A stretch of DNA of 64,000 nucleotides from JASLDZ01 sp964244065 (GCA_964244065.1 CAXTHH010000006.1:1-64000), one strand, 5' to 3'. Positions 17,205 to 24,537 are shown, counted from the stretch's first letter. Numbers and translations: made by a program. The notes: generated by a model from the sequence alone, not told the origin.

Positions 17205-17262
17205 TCAACTAACGCCTTGAGTATCAACTTTCCGTTGAATATGGTGCGTCCCAGTCGGTCCC
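17205..17262 (+). promoter_or_regulatory. Operator region upstream of the alpA/terminase genes
   Basis: Holds a palindrome TCAAC-TTTCC-GTTGA at 17224-17238, a degenerate copy TCAA-N8-TTGA at 17205-17220, and GTCCCAGTCGGTCCC at 17248-17262. The 15-bp palindrome is the exact reverse complement of the one at 21284-21298, and a third version precedes the repressor gene at 20327-20343. The layout suggests repression of this promoter by the protein at 20373-21278. Confidence 0.65.
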
Positions 17263-17287
17263 GACGCGGCCCGACAAGGAACCCACT

Positions 17288-17518
17288 ATGAGCGTCATTC
17301 CCCCTGGAGACGTGCTCCGTCTGCCGGACGTGAAGAAGCGGACCGGGCTGAGCAAGTCGGAGATCTACCGCCGCATGGCCGACGGCGTCTTCCCCAAGCA
17401 GCACCGGCTGTCCGCCCGTGTGGCCGTCTGGCTCGAGACTGAGGTCGACCGCTACATGGCGGGCCTGTTCACCGCGGCGGGCAGCCTGCAGCCGGCCGGG
17501 CTCGACGACCTCCTGTGA
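17288..17518 (+). CDS. AlpA-family DNA-binding regulator/excisionase-like protein
   Basis: A 76-aa winged-helix protein of the AlpA/MerR-like group: LRLPDVKKRTGLSKSEIYRR (helix-turn-helix), then MADGVFPKQHRLSARVAVWL and EVDRYMAG, the normal AlpA order. AlpA proteins control integrase genes or act as excisionases in P4-like elements. The stop overlaps the next gene's GTG. Its C-terminus AGLDDLL resembles the start of the next protein (DGLDDLL), possibly a duplication. Confidence 0.9.
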   Translation: MSVIPPGDVLRLPDVKKRTGLSKSEIYRRMADGVFPKQHRLSARVAVWLETEVDRYMAGLFTAAGSLQPAGLDDLL

Positions 17519-18276
17519 GCGACGGACTGGACGACCTGCTGGGCGGCCCTGAGCCGTCCGCCCTCGTGCGCCGGCCGCCGCCGCGGCCCGCCAAGTTCGG
17601 TGTCCCGCCGGGTGGGAAGCGGCCCAAGAGCGGGCGTCCGCCCCGGGACCTGGGCGAGGCCGAGGCACTGGCGGCGACCGTCAACCCGAACGCCGCCCCG
17701 GCGGCGGCTGATGAGCTCCCGCACGTCCGCGAGTTCTACAAGCCGGTCACCCGCACCTTCATCGCGGACGTGTTCCGCCTGGACCGTCGCACGGTGGAGA
17801 AGAAGCTGGGCGGGTGCCCGGTCGCGCGCTTCGACGAGCAGGGCCATCCGCTTTACGACTTTCCACAGGCCGCCGCCTTCGTCGCCAAGGCGCCGCCTGG
17901 TTTCCTGCTGGACCGCCTCAAGCGGATGAACCCGAAGGATCTGCCGGCCGAGCTGTCGAAGGCGTTCTGGGAGGCGCAGCGCGTGCGCCTCAAGTTCCAG
18001 CACGAGGCAGGTGACGCATGGGCCACCGCGAAGGTGCTGGAGGTGCTCGGCGACGTCTTCCTGACGATCAAGGACACGACCACGCTCTGGGTCGAGACGC
18101 TGAACGACCGGGGGGACCTCACGCAGGAGCAGTGGGCGGCTCTGATGCAGATGGTCGATGCGCTTCAGGGCGACCTCCACTCCAAGCTGATCGCCATGCC
18201 AGCCGCAAAGCAGACCCACTCGCTGTTGGTGGACGAGGCCGCGGCTGATGAGCCGGACGAGGACGACGAGGCGTGA
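17515..18276 (+). CDS. Terminase small subunit-like protein (Nu1/DUF1441-like)
   Basis: Probable DNA-recognition subunit of a phage packaging terminase. A disordered, Pro/Arg-rich N-terminus of about 70 residues precedes an HTH-like region (VTRTFIADVFRLDRRTVEKK), a Pro/Phe-rich link (GHPLYDFPQAAAFV), and long helices (SKAFWEAQRVRLKFQHEAGD, VLEVLGDVFLTIKDTTTLW) ending in an acidic tail. This order matches DUF1441/Nu1-type proteins next to GpA terminases. GTG at 17515 overlaps the AlpA stop, and its own stop overlaps the large subunit GTG. Confidence 0.82.
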   Translation: MSDGLDDLLGGPEPSALVRRPPPRPAKFGVPPGGKRPKSGRPPRDLGEAEALAATVNPNAAPAAADELPHVREFYKPVTRTFIADVFRLDRRTVEKKLGGCPVARFDEQGHPLYDFPQAAAFVAKAPPGFLLDRLKRMNPKDLPAELSKAFWEAQRVRLKFQHEAGDAWATAKVLEVLGDVFLTIKDTTTLWVETLNDRGDLTQEQWAALMQMVDALQGDLHSKLIAMPAAKQTHSLLVDEAAADEPDEDDEA

Positions 18277-20135
18277 GCCTGATCGGCCACAACGGCGGGC
18301 CTCCGCTCACGATCGAGGAGATGGTCGTGGCGGCTGCCGCGGCCGTGCGCCCGCCTGAGCGCTTGTCCGTGAGCGAGTCCGCTTCCAGGCGCTGGCTCAA
18401 CAACCCGGGCTCCTACGTCGGCCCGTGGAAGAACGAGAAGACGCCCTACCTCGTCGAGCCTATGGACGAGATGGAGTCGCTCAACCTGACCGGCATCGTC
18501 TTCGTCGGGCCTGCGCGGACCGGCAAGTCCGACATGTTCTTCAACTGGCTCAACCACGTCGCTATCACCGATCCGTCGGACATGATGGCCGTGCATATGA
18601 CCCAGAACACCGCGCGGGACTGGTCGCAGGGTGACTTGAACAAGGCGTTCTTCAACGGTGGCAACAAGAACGCCCCGACCGAGATCGGTAAGCGCCTCGT
18701 GCCGGGTAAGCAGAACGACAACGTATTCGACAAGAAGTTTCTATCCGGGATGAGGTTGCTAATTAAGTGGCCCACGATCACCGAGTTGTCCGGGAAGACA
18801 GTACGCCGCCTGTGGATTAACGACTATGACCGAGGAGACGAGGTCGTCGACAAGGAGGGCCTGAAGTGGGACCTCACGAAGAAGCGCGCCTTCACCTACA
18901 AGCGCTTCGGGATGTGCGTGGCGGAGTCCTCGCCCGGCCGCGACATCGTCGATCCGAACTGGATGCCGTCCAGCCCGCACGAGGCCCCGCCGACGAGCAG
19001 CGACAAGCAGCCCGGCGGGATCATGGCGCTCTACAACCGGGGCGACCGGCGGCGCTGGTACTGGCGCTGCCCGCAGTGTGGCGGCGCCTTCGAGCCGGAC
19101 TTCGAGCTGTTCGACTACCCCGACAGCGCCGACCCGCACGAGGCGGCCGGCGCAGTGGTTATGGCCTGCCCGCACAACGGCTGCGTGCTGACGCCGGACA
19201 TGCAGTTCGACCTGAACCTGGGCGGCAAGTGGATCAAGGACGGCCAGCTTTGGCTGCCGGACGGGACGGTCGCTGGCCAGGCTCGCCGAAGCGACATCGG
19301 GAGCTTCTGGCTGAAGGGGCCCGCCGCCGCCTTCGGCACGTGGGGCGACTTGGTCGTGAAGTACCTCACGGCGCTCAAGGAGTACGAGGCGAACGGCTCG
19401 GAGGAGGGGCTTCGCGGCACGATCACCCTCGACCAGGGCAAGCCCTACAAACCGAAGGCCGCAGACTCGGCGCGCCTGCCTGAGCAGCTGAAGGACCGCG
19501 CGGAGGACTGGGGCGGGGCGGAGGACGCCCCCGTCGTGCCGGCCGACACTCGCTTCCTGATCGCCACGGTGGACGTGCAGGCGGGCTCCCGTTCGGGGTT
19601 CGTGGTGCACGTCCACGGCTTCGGACCCGGCGGCGACACCTTCATCGTCGATATGTTCCGCATCCGCAGCTCGGATCGGCCTGACCCGGAGGACACGACC
19701 GCCAAGGCCGTCTGCGACCCGGCAGGCTACAAGGAGGACTGGCGCCTGCTGGTCCCGCGCGTGATGGACCTCACCTACCCGCTGGCCGACGGCTCGGGCC
19801 GGCGCATGTCGATCAAGCTGACGGGGTGCGACACCGGGGGCCGTGAGGGCGTGACGGCGAACGCCTACGCCTTCTGGCGCTGGCTTCGGCACGAGCACAC
19901 GGGCGACCAGTGGAAGCGCTTCCAGCTGCTCAAGGGCGAGCCCAGTCGCACCGCGCCGCGGACCATGCTGCGCTTCCCGGACTCCAGCCAGAAGGGGGCT
20001 CAGGCCATCGCGCGCGGCGACGCGGGCATCACCTCTGCTGGTACGGGCTCAACTCGGATCTCGAGCTCTACCTGCAGTTCAACAAGCGGCTGCCGCGGCC
20101 AGGCCAGGAGCACACCGTCTTCATCCACCACCTGA
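18273..20135 (+). CDS. Phage terminase large subunit (GpA family), C-terminus lost
   Basis: ATPase/nuclease that packages phage DNA. Visible: a leader with LIGHNGGPPL, the P-loop-like GPARTGKS at about 79-86, a Walker B-like RLWINDYDRGDE, an inserted zinc-ribbon CPQCGGAF...CPHNGC at about 267-310, and the start of the RNase H-like nuclease domain (IATVDVQAGSRSGFVVHVHG) at about 430. The GpA pattern continues through TMLRFPDSSQKGAQAIARGD near 578, then the frame enters unrelated sequence and stops at 20135. Roughly the last 60-100 residues typical of the family are missing. In another frame from about 20030 the DNA encodes a helicase tail, so a deletion joined two genes. Packaging activity is doubtful. 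Confidence 0.88.
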   Translation: MSLIGHNGGPPLTIEEMVVAAAAAVRPPERLSVSESASRRWLNNPGSYVGPWKNEKTPYLVEPMDEMESLNLTGIVFVGPARTGKSDMFFNWLNHVAITDPSDMMAVHMTQNTARDWSQGDLNKAFFNGGNKNAPTEIGKRLVPGKQNDNVFDKKFLSGMRLLIKWPTITELSGKTVRRLWINDYDRGDEVVDKEGLKWDLTKKRAFTYKRFGMCVAESSPGRDIVDPNWMPSSPHEAPPTSSDKQPGGIMALYNRGDRRRWYWRCPQCGGAFEPDFELFDYPDSADPHEAAGAVVMACPHNGCVLTPDMQFDLNLGGKWIKDGQLWLPDGTVAGQARRSDIGSFWLKGPAAAFGTWGDLVVKYLTALKEYEANGSEEGLRGTITLDQGKPYKPKAADSARLPEQLKDRAEDWGGAEDAPVVPADTRFLIATVDVQAGSRSGFVVHVHGFGPGGDTFIVDMFRIRSSDRPDPEDTTAKAVCDPAGYKEDWRLLVPRVMDLTYPLADGSGRRMSIKLTGCDTGGREGVTANAYAFWRWLRHEHTGDQWKRFQLLKGEPSRTAPRTMLRFPDSSQKGAQAIARGDAGITSAGTGSTRISSSTCSSTSGCRGQARSTPSSSTT

Positions 20136-20248
20136 TCGCGGAGGGGACGATCGACGAGCGCATCCTGCCCGTCTTCCTCAATCCGCGCGCGGCGACCCAG
20201 CAGCGCGTGCTCGACGCCTGCCGGATCGACCTAGACCTCGCCGTCTAG
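20030..20248 (+). pseudogene. Remnant: C-terminal end of a SNF2-type phage helicase
   Basis: About 70 codons without a start of their own, reading WYGLNSDLELYLQFNKRLPR then HTVFIHHLIAEGTIDERILP. This is the motif VI region and tail of phage SNF2-like helicases (family form: QFNxRLxRxGQ, then VFIHHIVAxGTxDE). The catalytic motifs I-V are absent. It follows directly on the truncated terminase gene in a different frame, which marks the edge of a deletion. Confidence 0.75.
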
Positions 20249-20326
20249 GCGACTCGGTTCCCCAACGGCATGAATATGTTCGCTGCCGCGCATTTGCGCT
20301 TGCGTCAACGTGCCGCTCTGTGGATA

Positions 20327-20343
20327 TTCAACTCTCTGTTGAA
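20327..20343 (+). promoter_or_regulatory. Palindromic operator before the repressor gene
   Basis: Perfect palindrome TTCAAC-TCTCT-GTTGAA, 30-46 bases upstream of the ATG at 20373. Same TCAAC-N5-GTTGA form as 17224-17238 and 21284-21298. Likely autoregulation site. Confidence 0.65.
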
Positions 20344-20372
20344 CGAAGACCGAAAGGTGAAGGTACTCGCCG

Positions 20373-21278
20373 ATGCACGTTGAACCGCTGATTCAGGTCT
20401 CGCGCCCCCGCTCCCCCGCGACGCGGAGTCGCGCTGTCCTCGACGGCGCCCATCGGATGGTGCCCATGAGCCGCTTCACGTCTATAGGTGCCCTTGACGA
20501 AGAAGAGCCTCGGGCCTTTGCGCGACAACGGTTCGCGCGTATGGCCCGGGCGGCGGGGGAGATCGGCGGCTTGAAGGCGACCACATTTGCCGAGCGGCTC
20601 AGGCTGGCGTGCGACCGGCACCCGGACGTGCCGGATTTGCACTACGGCCGGCTGACCTATCTGGCGACGCACGTGTCCGACATCCTCAACATGAACGCCA
20701 AGCGGGCGAAAGAAGTTGAAGGATCGAAGGAAGCCAAAATCACCGTACAGGCGGTGAAGTTCTGGCTCGACGGCGAGAAGATGCCGCGCGAGCGTACCCT
20801 GTCTGCCCTGGCCGAAGTCCTAGACGTCGATGAGCTTTGGCTTCGTTACGGCTCAGACGCCGAGATCGCGCGTCGTGAAGGTGATATGCGGACTGTCTCG
20901 GAGCAGGGCGCAGTCAACGTGCTTGCCGGTTTGATTACAATCGGCGGTGGCTCGGCTGCCTTTCCTTCCGTCGAGCAAAGCAAGGGCGGTCACGTCGATC
21001 TGCACGCGATCATCTCCGGCGCCAGCTATAATTTCGCGGTCTCAGCCGCTCGCCCTCAGGGTGACGGCTGGGTGTTCAAGGTCCCTATCGGTGACCCCTC
21101 GCTGTTCGCCGTAGGCGCGATTGCGACCGAGGAGCCGAGCGTCGTCTTCATCGACCTGAACGCTGTTCTGGCCCGCAATCCAGAGGGTTCCCGCCGCCGC
21201 AAGACCGTGGCGGAGGTGCATGTGAGCCGCGCGGACGCCGAGGCGTTCAAGATCAAAGCCTTCAACCGCCGGCTCTGA
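20373..21278 (+). CDS. Phage-type repressor-like HTH regulator
   Basis: 301-aa protein, start uncertain. A basic N-terminal part (LRLACDRHPDVPDLHYGRLT) precedes a Cro/C1-type helix-turn-helix near 125-165 (ITVQAVKFWLDGEKMPRERT, then LSALAEVLDVDELWLRYG). The C-terminal half (GHVDLHAIISGASYNFAVSA, DGWVFKVPIGDPSLFAVGA) is beta-rich and unlike the LexA/CI peptidase fold; no Ser/Lys dyad is visible. ATG at 20373, 20457 or 20466 are possible starts; the last gives MSRFTSIGALDEEE. Palindromes of one kind lie before this gene and flank its neighbours, making it the best candidate for their binding protein. Confidence 0.75.
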   Translation: MHVEPLIQVSRPRSPATRSRAVLDGAHRMVPMSRFTSIGALDEEEPRAFARQRFARMARAAGEIGGLKATTFAERLRLACDRHPDVPDLHYGRLTYLATHVSDILNMNAKRAKEVEGSKEAKITVQAVKFWLDGEKMPRERTLSALAEVLDVDELWLRYGSDAEIARREGDMRTVSEQGAVNVLAGLITIGGGSAAFPSVEQSKGGHVDLHAIISGASYNFAVSAARPQGDGWVFKVPIGDPSLFAVGAIATEEPSVVFIDLNAVLARNPEGSRRRKTVAEVHVSRADAEAFKIKAFNRRL

Positions 21279-21283
21279 TCGTA

Positions 21284-21298
21284 TCAACGGAAAGTTGA
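21284..21298 (+). promoter_or_regulatory. Palindromic operator before the methyltransferase gene
   Basis: TCAAC-GGAAA-GTTGA, exact reverse complement of the 15-bp operator at 17224-17238. It lies 50-64 bases upstream of the ATG at 21348. Confidence 0.65.
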
Positions 21299-21347
21299 AA
21301 CCTAGGCCCGAAGCGGCTAGGGTTCCTGCTCCAAGCGGGGACCTGCC

Positions 21348-22693
21348 GTGGCGGCTTTCTACAACGAGATCGACCCTTACGCCGCGGCTTGGCTCCGGAA
21401 CCTGATCGCGGCGGGTCACATCGCCCCCGGCGACGTGGACGAGAGGGACATCCGTGACATCAGGCCCTACGACCTTCTCGGATACACCCAGTGTCACTTC
21501 TTCGCCGGCATCGGCGTCTGGAGCCACGCACTCCGTCTGGCCGGATGGCCGGACGATAGACCTGTCTGGACCGGCAGCTGCCCCTGCCAGCCTTTCAGCG
21601 CGGCAGGCCGAGGCGGCGGGACTGCTGACGAGCGGCACCTATGGCCGCACTGGCAGCACCTCATCCGCGTCTGCGGCCCTAGCCGCGTCTTTGGAGAGCA
21701 GGTCGCGTCGAAGGACGGCCTTGGCTGGCTCGACCTTGTACACGCTGACCTGGAAGGAGAGGACTACGCCTTCGGGGCGGAAGATCTCTGCGCTGCGGGC
21801 CTCGGGGCGCCGCACATCCGGCAGCGACTCTTCTTCGCCGCCTCCAGAGGCGGGTTGGCCTACGCCTCGGGCCTCCTGCTCAAAGGACACGCCCAATTCG
21901 CATCTACGAGCGGGCAACGGTGCGGCCCGATTGGAGGAGTCCTGTCACCTTGCGGGTTGGGCCACACCGATGACGCGGGACCACAAGGGCTCGCGCACGG
22001 GCGAGGCGATGTACTCGGATCGAGCGGGGCGGCAGCTCAACGAGCAGGTGGCGAATCTGCTGGATCAGTGGCCTACAGCGGGCTGGCCGACCACGACTAC
22101 CCAGGACAGCGCGGGCTCTCGAACTCTGGGTTACGGCTCGCGGACCTTTATGACCCTGACGGATGCAGGTCTGATGGCCGGCTGGCCCTCGCCGACTACG
22201 GCGAACGGGGAGGGTGGACAGAAGCACCCGGAGGGCACGACGGCGGAGGGCATCCGGCCGGACGGCTCAAAAGGCTCGGTGAACCTGCCGCACGTCTCGC
22301 GGTTCGCGGGGTGGCCGACCCCGATGGCGGGCACGCCAGCGCAGAATGGCAACAACGCAGCGGGAACACGGACTCGTCGCGCCAAACGGTCGAGGTGGTG
22401 GCGGCGATCACCGGCCCGGCCCGACTAACGGTCTCTGGGGAGATGCTGACTGGCTCCTCTGCCGGGATGGCAAGTGGCGGCCAGTTGAACCCGGCACATT
22501 CCCGCTGGCTCATGGGGCTGCCTCGCGCGTGGGACGACTGCGCGCCTACGGCAACGCGATCGTCGCGGCGGTCGCCGCAGGCTTCATCGCGGACTTCCTT
22601 GATGCGGAAGCCGCCGGCTTCGCTCCTCTGGGCCCTGGCGGCCTGATCGGCCACAACGGCGGCCCGCCGTTAGGGCTCGAGGACCTGCTGTAG
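21348..22693 (+). pseudogene. Phage DNA (cytosine-5) methyltransferase, frame broken at 22362-22364
   Basis: Motifs of a C5 methyltransferase: I in CHFFAGIGVWSHALRLAGW, IV with the catalytic Cys in TGSCPCQPFSAAGRG, VI as GEQVASK (usual ENV replaced by EQV), VIII-like APHIRQRLFFA. A variable repeat region follows (GLAYAS, GLGHTDD, GLADHDYPG, LALADYGERG, GVADPDGG). The proper C-terminus (GDADWLLCRDGKWRPVEPGT, RLRAYGNAIVAAVAAGFIAD) is in the -1 frame. As sequenced, the ORF from 21348 reads on to 22646 with the tail of the overlapping gene (432 aa). One extra G in the GGG at 22362-22364 would give a continuous 448-aa enzyme ending at 22693 with LIGHNGGPPLGLEDLL. Possible real deletion, sequencing error or recoding site. 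Confidence 0.82.
21454..22646 (+). pseudogene. Overlapping +1-frame gene inside the methyltransferase: GWPTP-repeat protein
   Basis: A long frame wholly inside the methyltransferase gene, from GTG at 21454 (GAGAGGGA just upstream), open to 22428. It reads as a proper protein: SPASASGATHSVWPDGRTID, LTSGTYGRTGSTSSASAALA, STLYTLTWKERTTPSGRKIS, then five G-W-[PA]-[TS]-[PT] repeats (AGWPTPRAS, AGWATPMTRD, AGWPTTTTQD, AGWPSPTTANG, AGWPTPMAGTP). Its expected end (ARLTVSGEMLTGSSAGMASG, LNPAHSRWLMGLPRAWDDC) is in the -1 frame to 22646. Adding one G at 22362-22364 restores 397 codons. I recall such proteins, unnamed or mislabelled, in other phage genomes; function unknown. Confidence 0.6.
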
Positions 22694-22702
22694 GAGAGAA
22701 GG

Positions 22703-22906
22703 ATGACGGTTGGTGAGCTGCGCGCCGCCTTGGCTGACCTGCCCGACGATCTGCTGGTCGTCGCGGATGATCGTTACGTCATCACCGATATTGAGATCAG
22801 GCGTGCCCGCGTTGCCGTAGACAAAGACGGCTGGGGAGAAGGAGCATACTTAGAGTTGCTCCGGCCTGAAGAACAAAGCCGAGGTGTGGAGGCGCTACTT
22901 CTTTGA
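22703..22906 (+). CDS. Small phage protein, function unknown
   Basis: 67 aa with a good ribosome-binding site (GGAGAGAAGG before ATG). The start MTVGELRAALADLPDDLLVV is common in small phage proteins of unknown role, with an acidic middle. Its stop region overlaps the TTG of the next gene, so it belongs to the same transcript as the methyltransferase. Confidence 0.7.
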   Translation: MTVGELRAALADLPDDLLVVADDRYVITDIEIRRARVAVDKDGWGEGAYLELLRPEEQSRGVEALLL

Positions 22907-23601
22907 CCGACCGGGAGCACCTCTGCGCCAAGGTTCGGGCGCTGATGGCGAAGACCGTCGAGAACGGCTGCACGGAGGACGAGGCCGTCGCGGCCGCGGC
23001 GAAGGCGGCCGAGATGCTCGCCCGCTACAACCTGACCCTGGACGAGGTGCAGGCCCGCCAGACGCCGTTTGAGCGGATGCAGGCCCGCTTCGGCGACGAA
23101 GCCGGCGCGCGGCTGTGGAAGCCGGCCGCGGCCATCTCCGAGCTCACGGGCGCGGTGTTCTGGCGCTCCCCGGCCGGCGTGCATCCGGTCGAGCTGACCT
23201 TCTTCGGCTTCGCGCACGAGGTGGACGTGGCGAAGTACCTGCTGGCGATCTGCGCGCGGGCCATGCGCCAAGCCGAGGCCCGCCTGAACGCCGACTGGGC
23301 GCTGGTGACGCCCGCCGCTCGCCGGCGCCGCGTGCTGCCGTTCCTTGACGGCATGGCCGACCGCCTCCACCGGCGCATCCTCGACCTGAAGCCGCCGCGC
23401 GTGCCCGGGACGGGCCTGGTGGTCGTGCGAGGCGACCTGATCCGCCGGGCCATGAAGGACGCCGGCATCAAGCTTCGCACCAGCAACGTGCGGCCGAGCA
23501 GGGACGGTGAGTCGTCCTATCAGGACGGCGTGCGCGCGGCCGACAGGGTAGCGCTGAGTCAGGGCGTCGGCTGGCGCAGAGACTCCATCTCGCTTAGGTG
23601 A
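22903..23601 (+). CDS. DUF2786-like phage protein
   Basis: 232 aa. The N-terminal 45 residues match DUF2786 (VRALMAKTVENGCTEDEAVA, AAEMLARYNLTLDEV), followed by a helical region (FFGFAHEVDVAKYLLAICAR, MRQAEARLNADW) typical of the longer phage versions, with RRRVLPFLDGMADRLHRRI. The tail ends in SSYQDGVRAADRVALSQGVG, close to the end seen in those proteins. Role unknown. It begins with TTG overlapping the previous stop; no better ATG is available near the domain start. Confidence 0.83.
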   Translation: MTDREHLCAKVRALMAKTVENGCTEDEAVAAAAKAAEMLARYNLTLDEVQARQTPFERMQARFGDEAGARLWKPAAAISELTGAVFWRSPAGVHPVELTFFGFAHEVDVAKYLLAICARAMRQAEARLNADWALVTPAARRRRVLPFLDGMADRLHRRILDLKPPRVPGTGLVVVRGDLIRRAMKDAGIKLRTSNVRPSRDGESSYQDGVRAADRVALSQGVGWRRDSISLR

Positions 23602-23637
23602 TCGCCGGCCGCGAGAGGCGCGGGTCGGTGACGGGCG

Positions 23638-24144
23638 ATGAGCGGCAAGCGGCAAGTGGCTTGGGCGAAGGTTCTAAGAGCCGCCAAGCAGAACGACAAG
23701 ACTGCTGCCGATGTGGTCCGAGAACAAGAAGTCTCGGCATCGACTGTCTCTGAAGCCTGCAAGACGCATGGTGTTAAGCTGAGGGATGGTCGAACCGAAG
23801 CCAAGCGTTGGTATCCGTCTGGGAGGGGTCAGGAAAACGTCTGGTTTGAGCAGATGGAGGAGGCCGAAGCATCGGGGGAGTCGATCAGAGAGACCGCTAT
23901 TCGGCTCCGGCTTCCTGTGGACTCCGTCCGATACAGAGAGATGTTGTTCGGTGTGACCTTGGGTCGTAAGCGGTCGGTCATCGACTGGGACCTAGAGCTT
24001 AGGACGGCAAAGCTCAACAAGACAAACATCTATGAGGTCGCGCTGAAGACCGGCGTTTCAGCAAGTAAGGTCATGGATCAGTGCAGGAAGCGAAGCGTTC
24101 GCCTACCAGGCATGGAAGTCTACGGCTCCGGTCGTCGCAGATGA
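23638..24144 (+). CDS. Small protein of three tandem HTH-like units, function unknown
   Basis: 168 aa, ATG at 23638. Three units of similar layout are visible: TAADVVREQEVSASTVSEAC ending GVKLRDGR; SIRETAIRLRLPVDSVRYRE ending GVTLGRKR; NIYEVALKTGVSASKVMDQC ending SVRLPG. Each looks like a helix-turn-helix followed by a short basic strand, spaced about 55 residues, so the protein may bind DNA at repeated sites. No family recognised. Its 3' end overlaps the convergent XRE gene by 25 bp. Base composition is less GC-rich than its neighbours. Confidence 0.7.
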   Translation: MSGKRQVAWAKVLRAAKQNDKTAADVVREQEVSASTVSEACKTHGVKLRDGRTEAKRWYPSGRGQENVWFEQMEEAEASGESIRETAIRLRLPVDSVRYREMLFGVTLGRKRSVIDWDLELRTAKLNKTNIYEVALKTGVSASKVMDQCRKRSVRLPGMEVYGSGRRR

Positions 24145-24473
24145 TCTATTCGGTGTAGACCGAGACGCTCGAACGCGCTTGTTTCAGGCCAGGAAGCGAT
24201 CTCGCGCACCTCGCGTATGACGGACTCGTCCGCATGGTGCGGGTTCTTCGTGCTCGTCCAGAACTCGAGGCTGATGCGCTCCAGCGCCAGTCGCAGGTAA
24301 GCGGGAGGCTCGCGGGAGGCCGGCGTGTTGCGCGGCGCCTCGTAGCCCTCGATGGTGCGCTTCGAGACGCCCAGGGCACGCGCCAGGGCCAGCTGCGACA
24401 TGCCCAGTTTCTCCCGCCACCAACGGACCTGATCGGGGCTCAGAGCAGGGAGGGTCTCGACGTGATCTTGCAT
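24120..24473 (-). CDS. XRE-family HTH transcriptional regulator
   Basis: 117 aa. The helix-turn-helix is at about 17-45: WWREKLGMSQLALARALGVS then KRTIEGYEAPRN, with a helical extension (PPAYLRLALERISLEFW). Similar to YdiL/DUF1870-like phage regulators. ATG at 24473. It is preceded by a 31-codon gene and by two perfect palindromes (24688-24729), likely its own operators. Confidence 0.88.
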   Translation of the reverse strand: MQDHVETLPALSPDQVRWWREKLGMSQLALARALGVSKRTIEGYEAPRNTPASREPPAYLRLALERISLEFWTSTKNPHHADESVIREVREIASWPETSAFERLGLHRIDHLRRPEP

Positions 24474-24505
24474 CTTCGGACTCCGATGCTACGTTCGACC
24501 GGCTA

Positions 24506-24531
24506 GGAGGCCGGGGTTTCCCCCGACCTCC
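24506..24531 (-). terminator. Hairpin between the small ORF and the XRE gene
   Basis: GGAGGCCGGGG (24506-24516), loop TTT, then CCCCCGACCTCC (24520-24531): a strong stem with one G-U pair. It may end or attenuate transcription between the 31-aa gene and the XRE gene. No U-tract follows. Confidence 0.45.
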
Positions 24532-24537
24532 CGCTGC

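Noticed and set aside
22346..22693. Independent 115-aa gene in the third frame
   Set aside because: It is the C-terminal end of the methyltransferase displaced by the missing G, not a separate gene.
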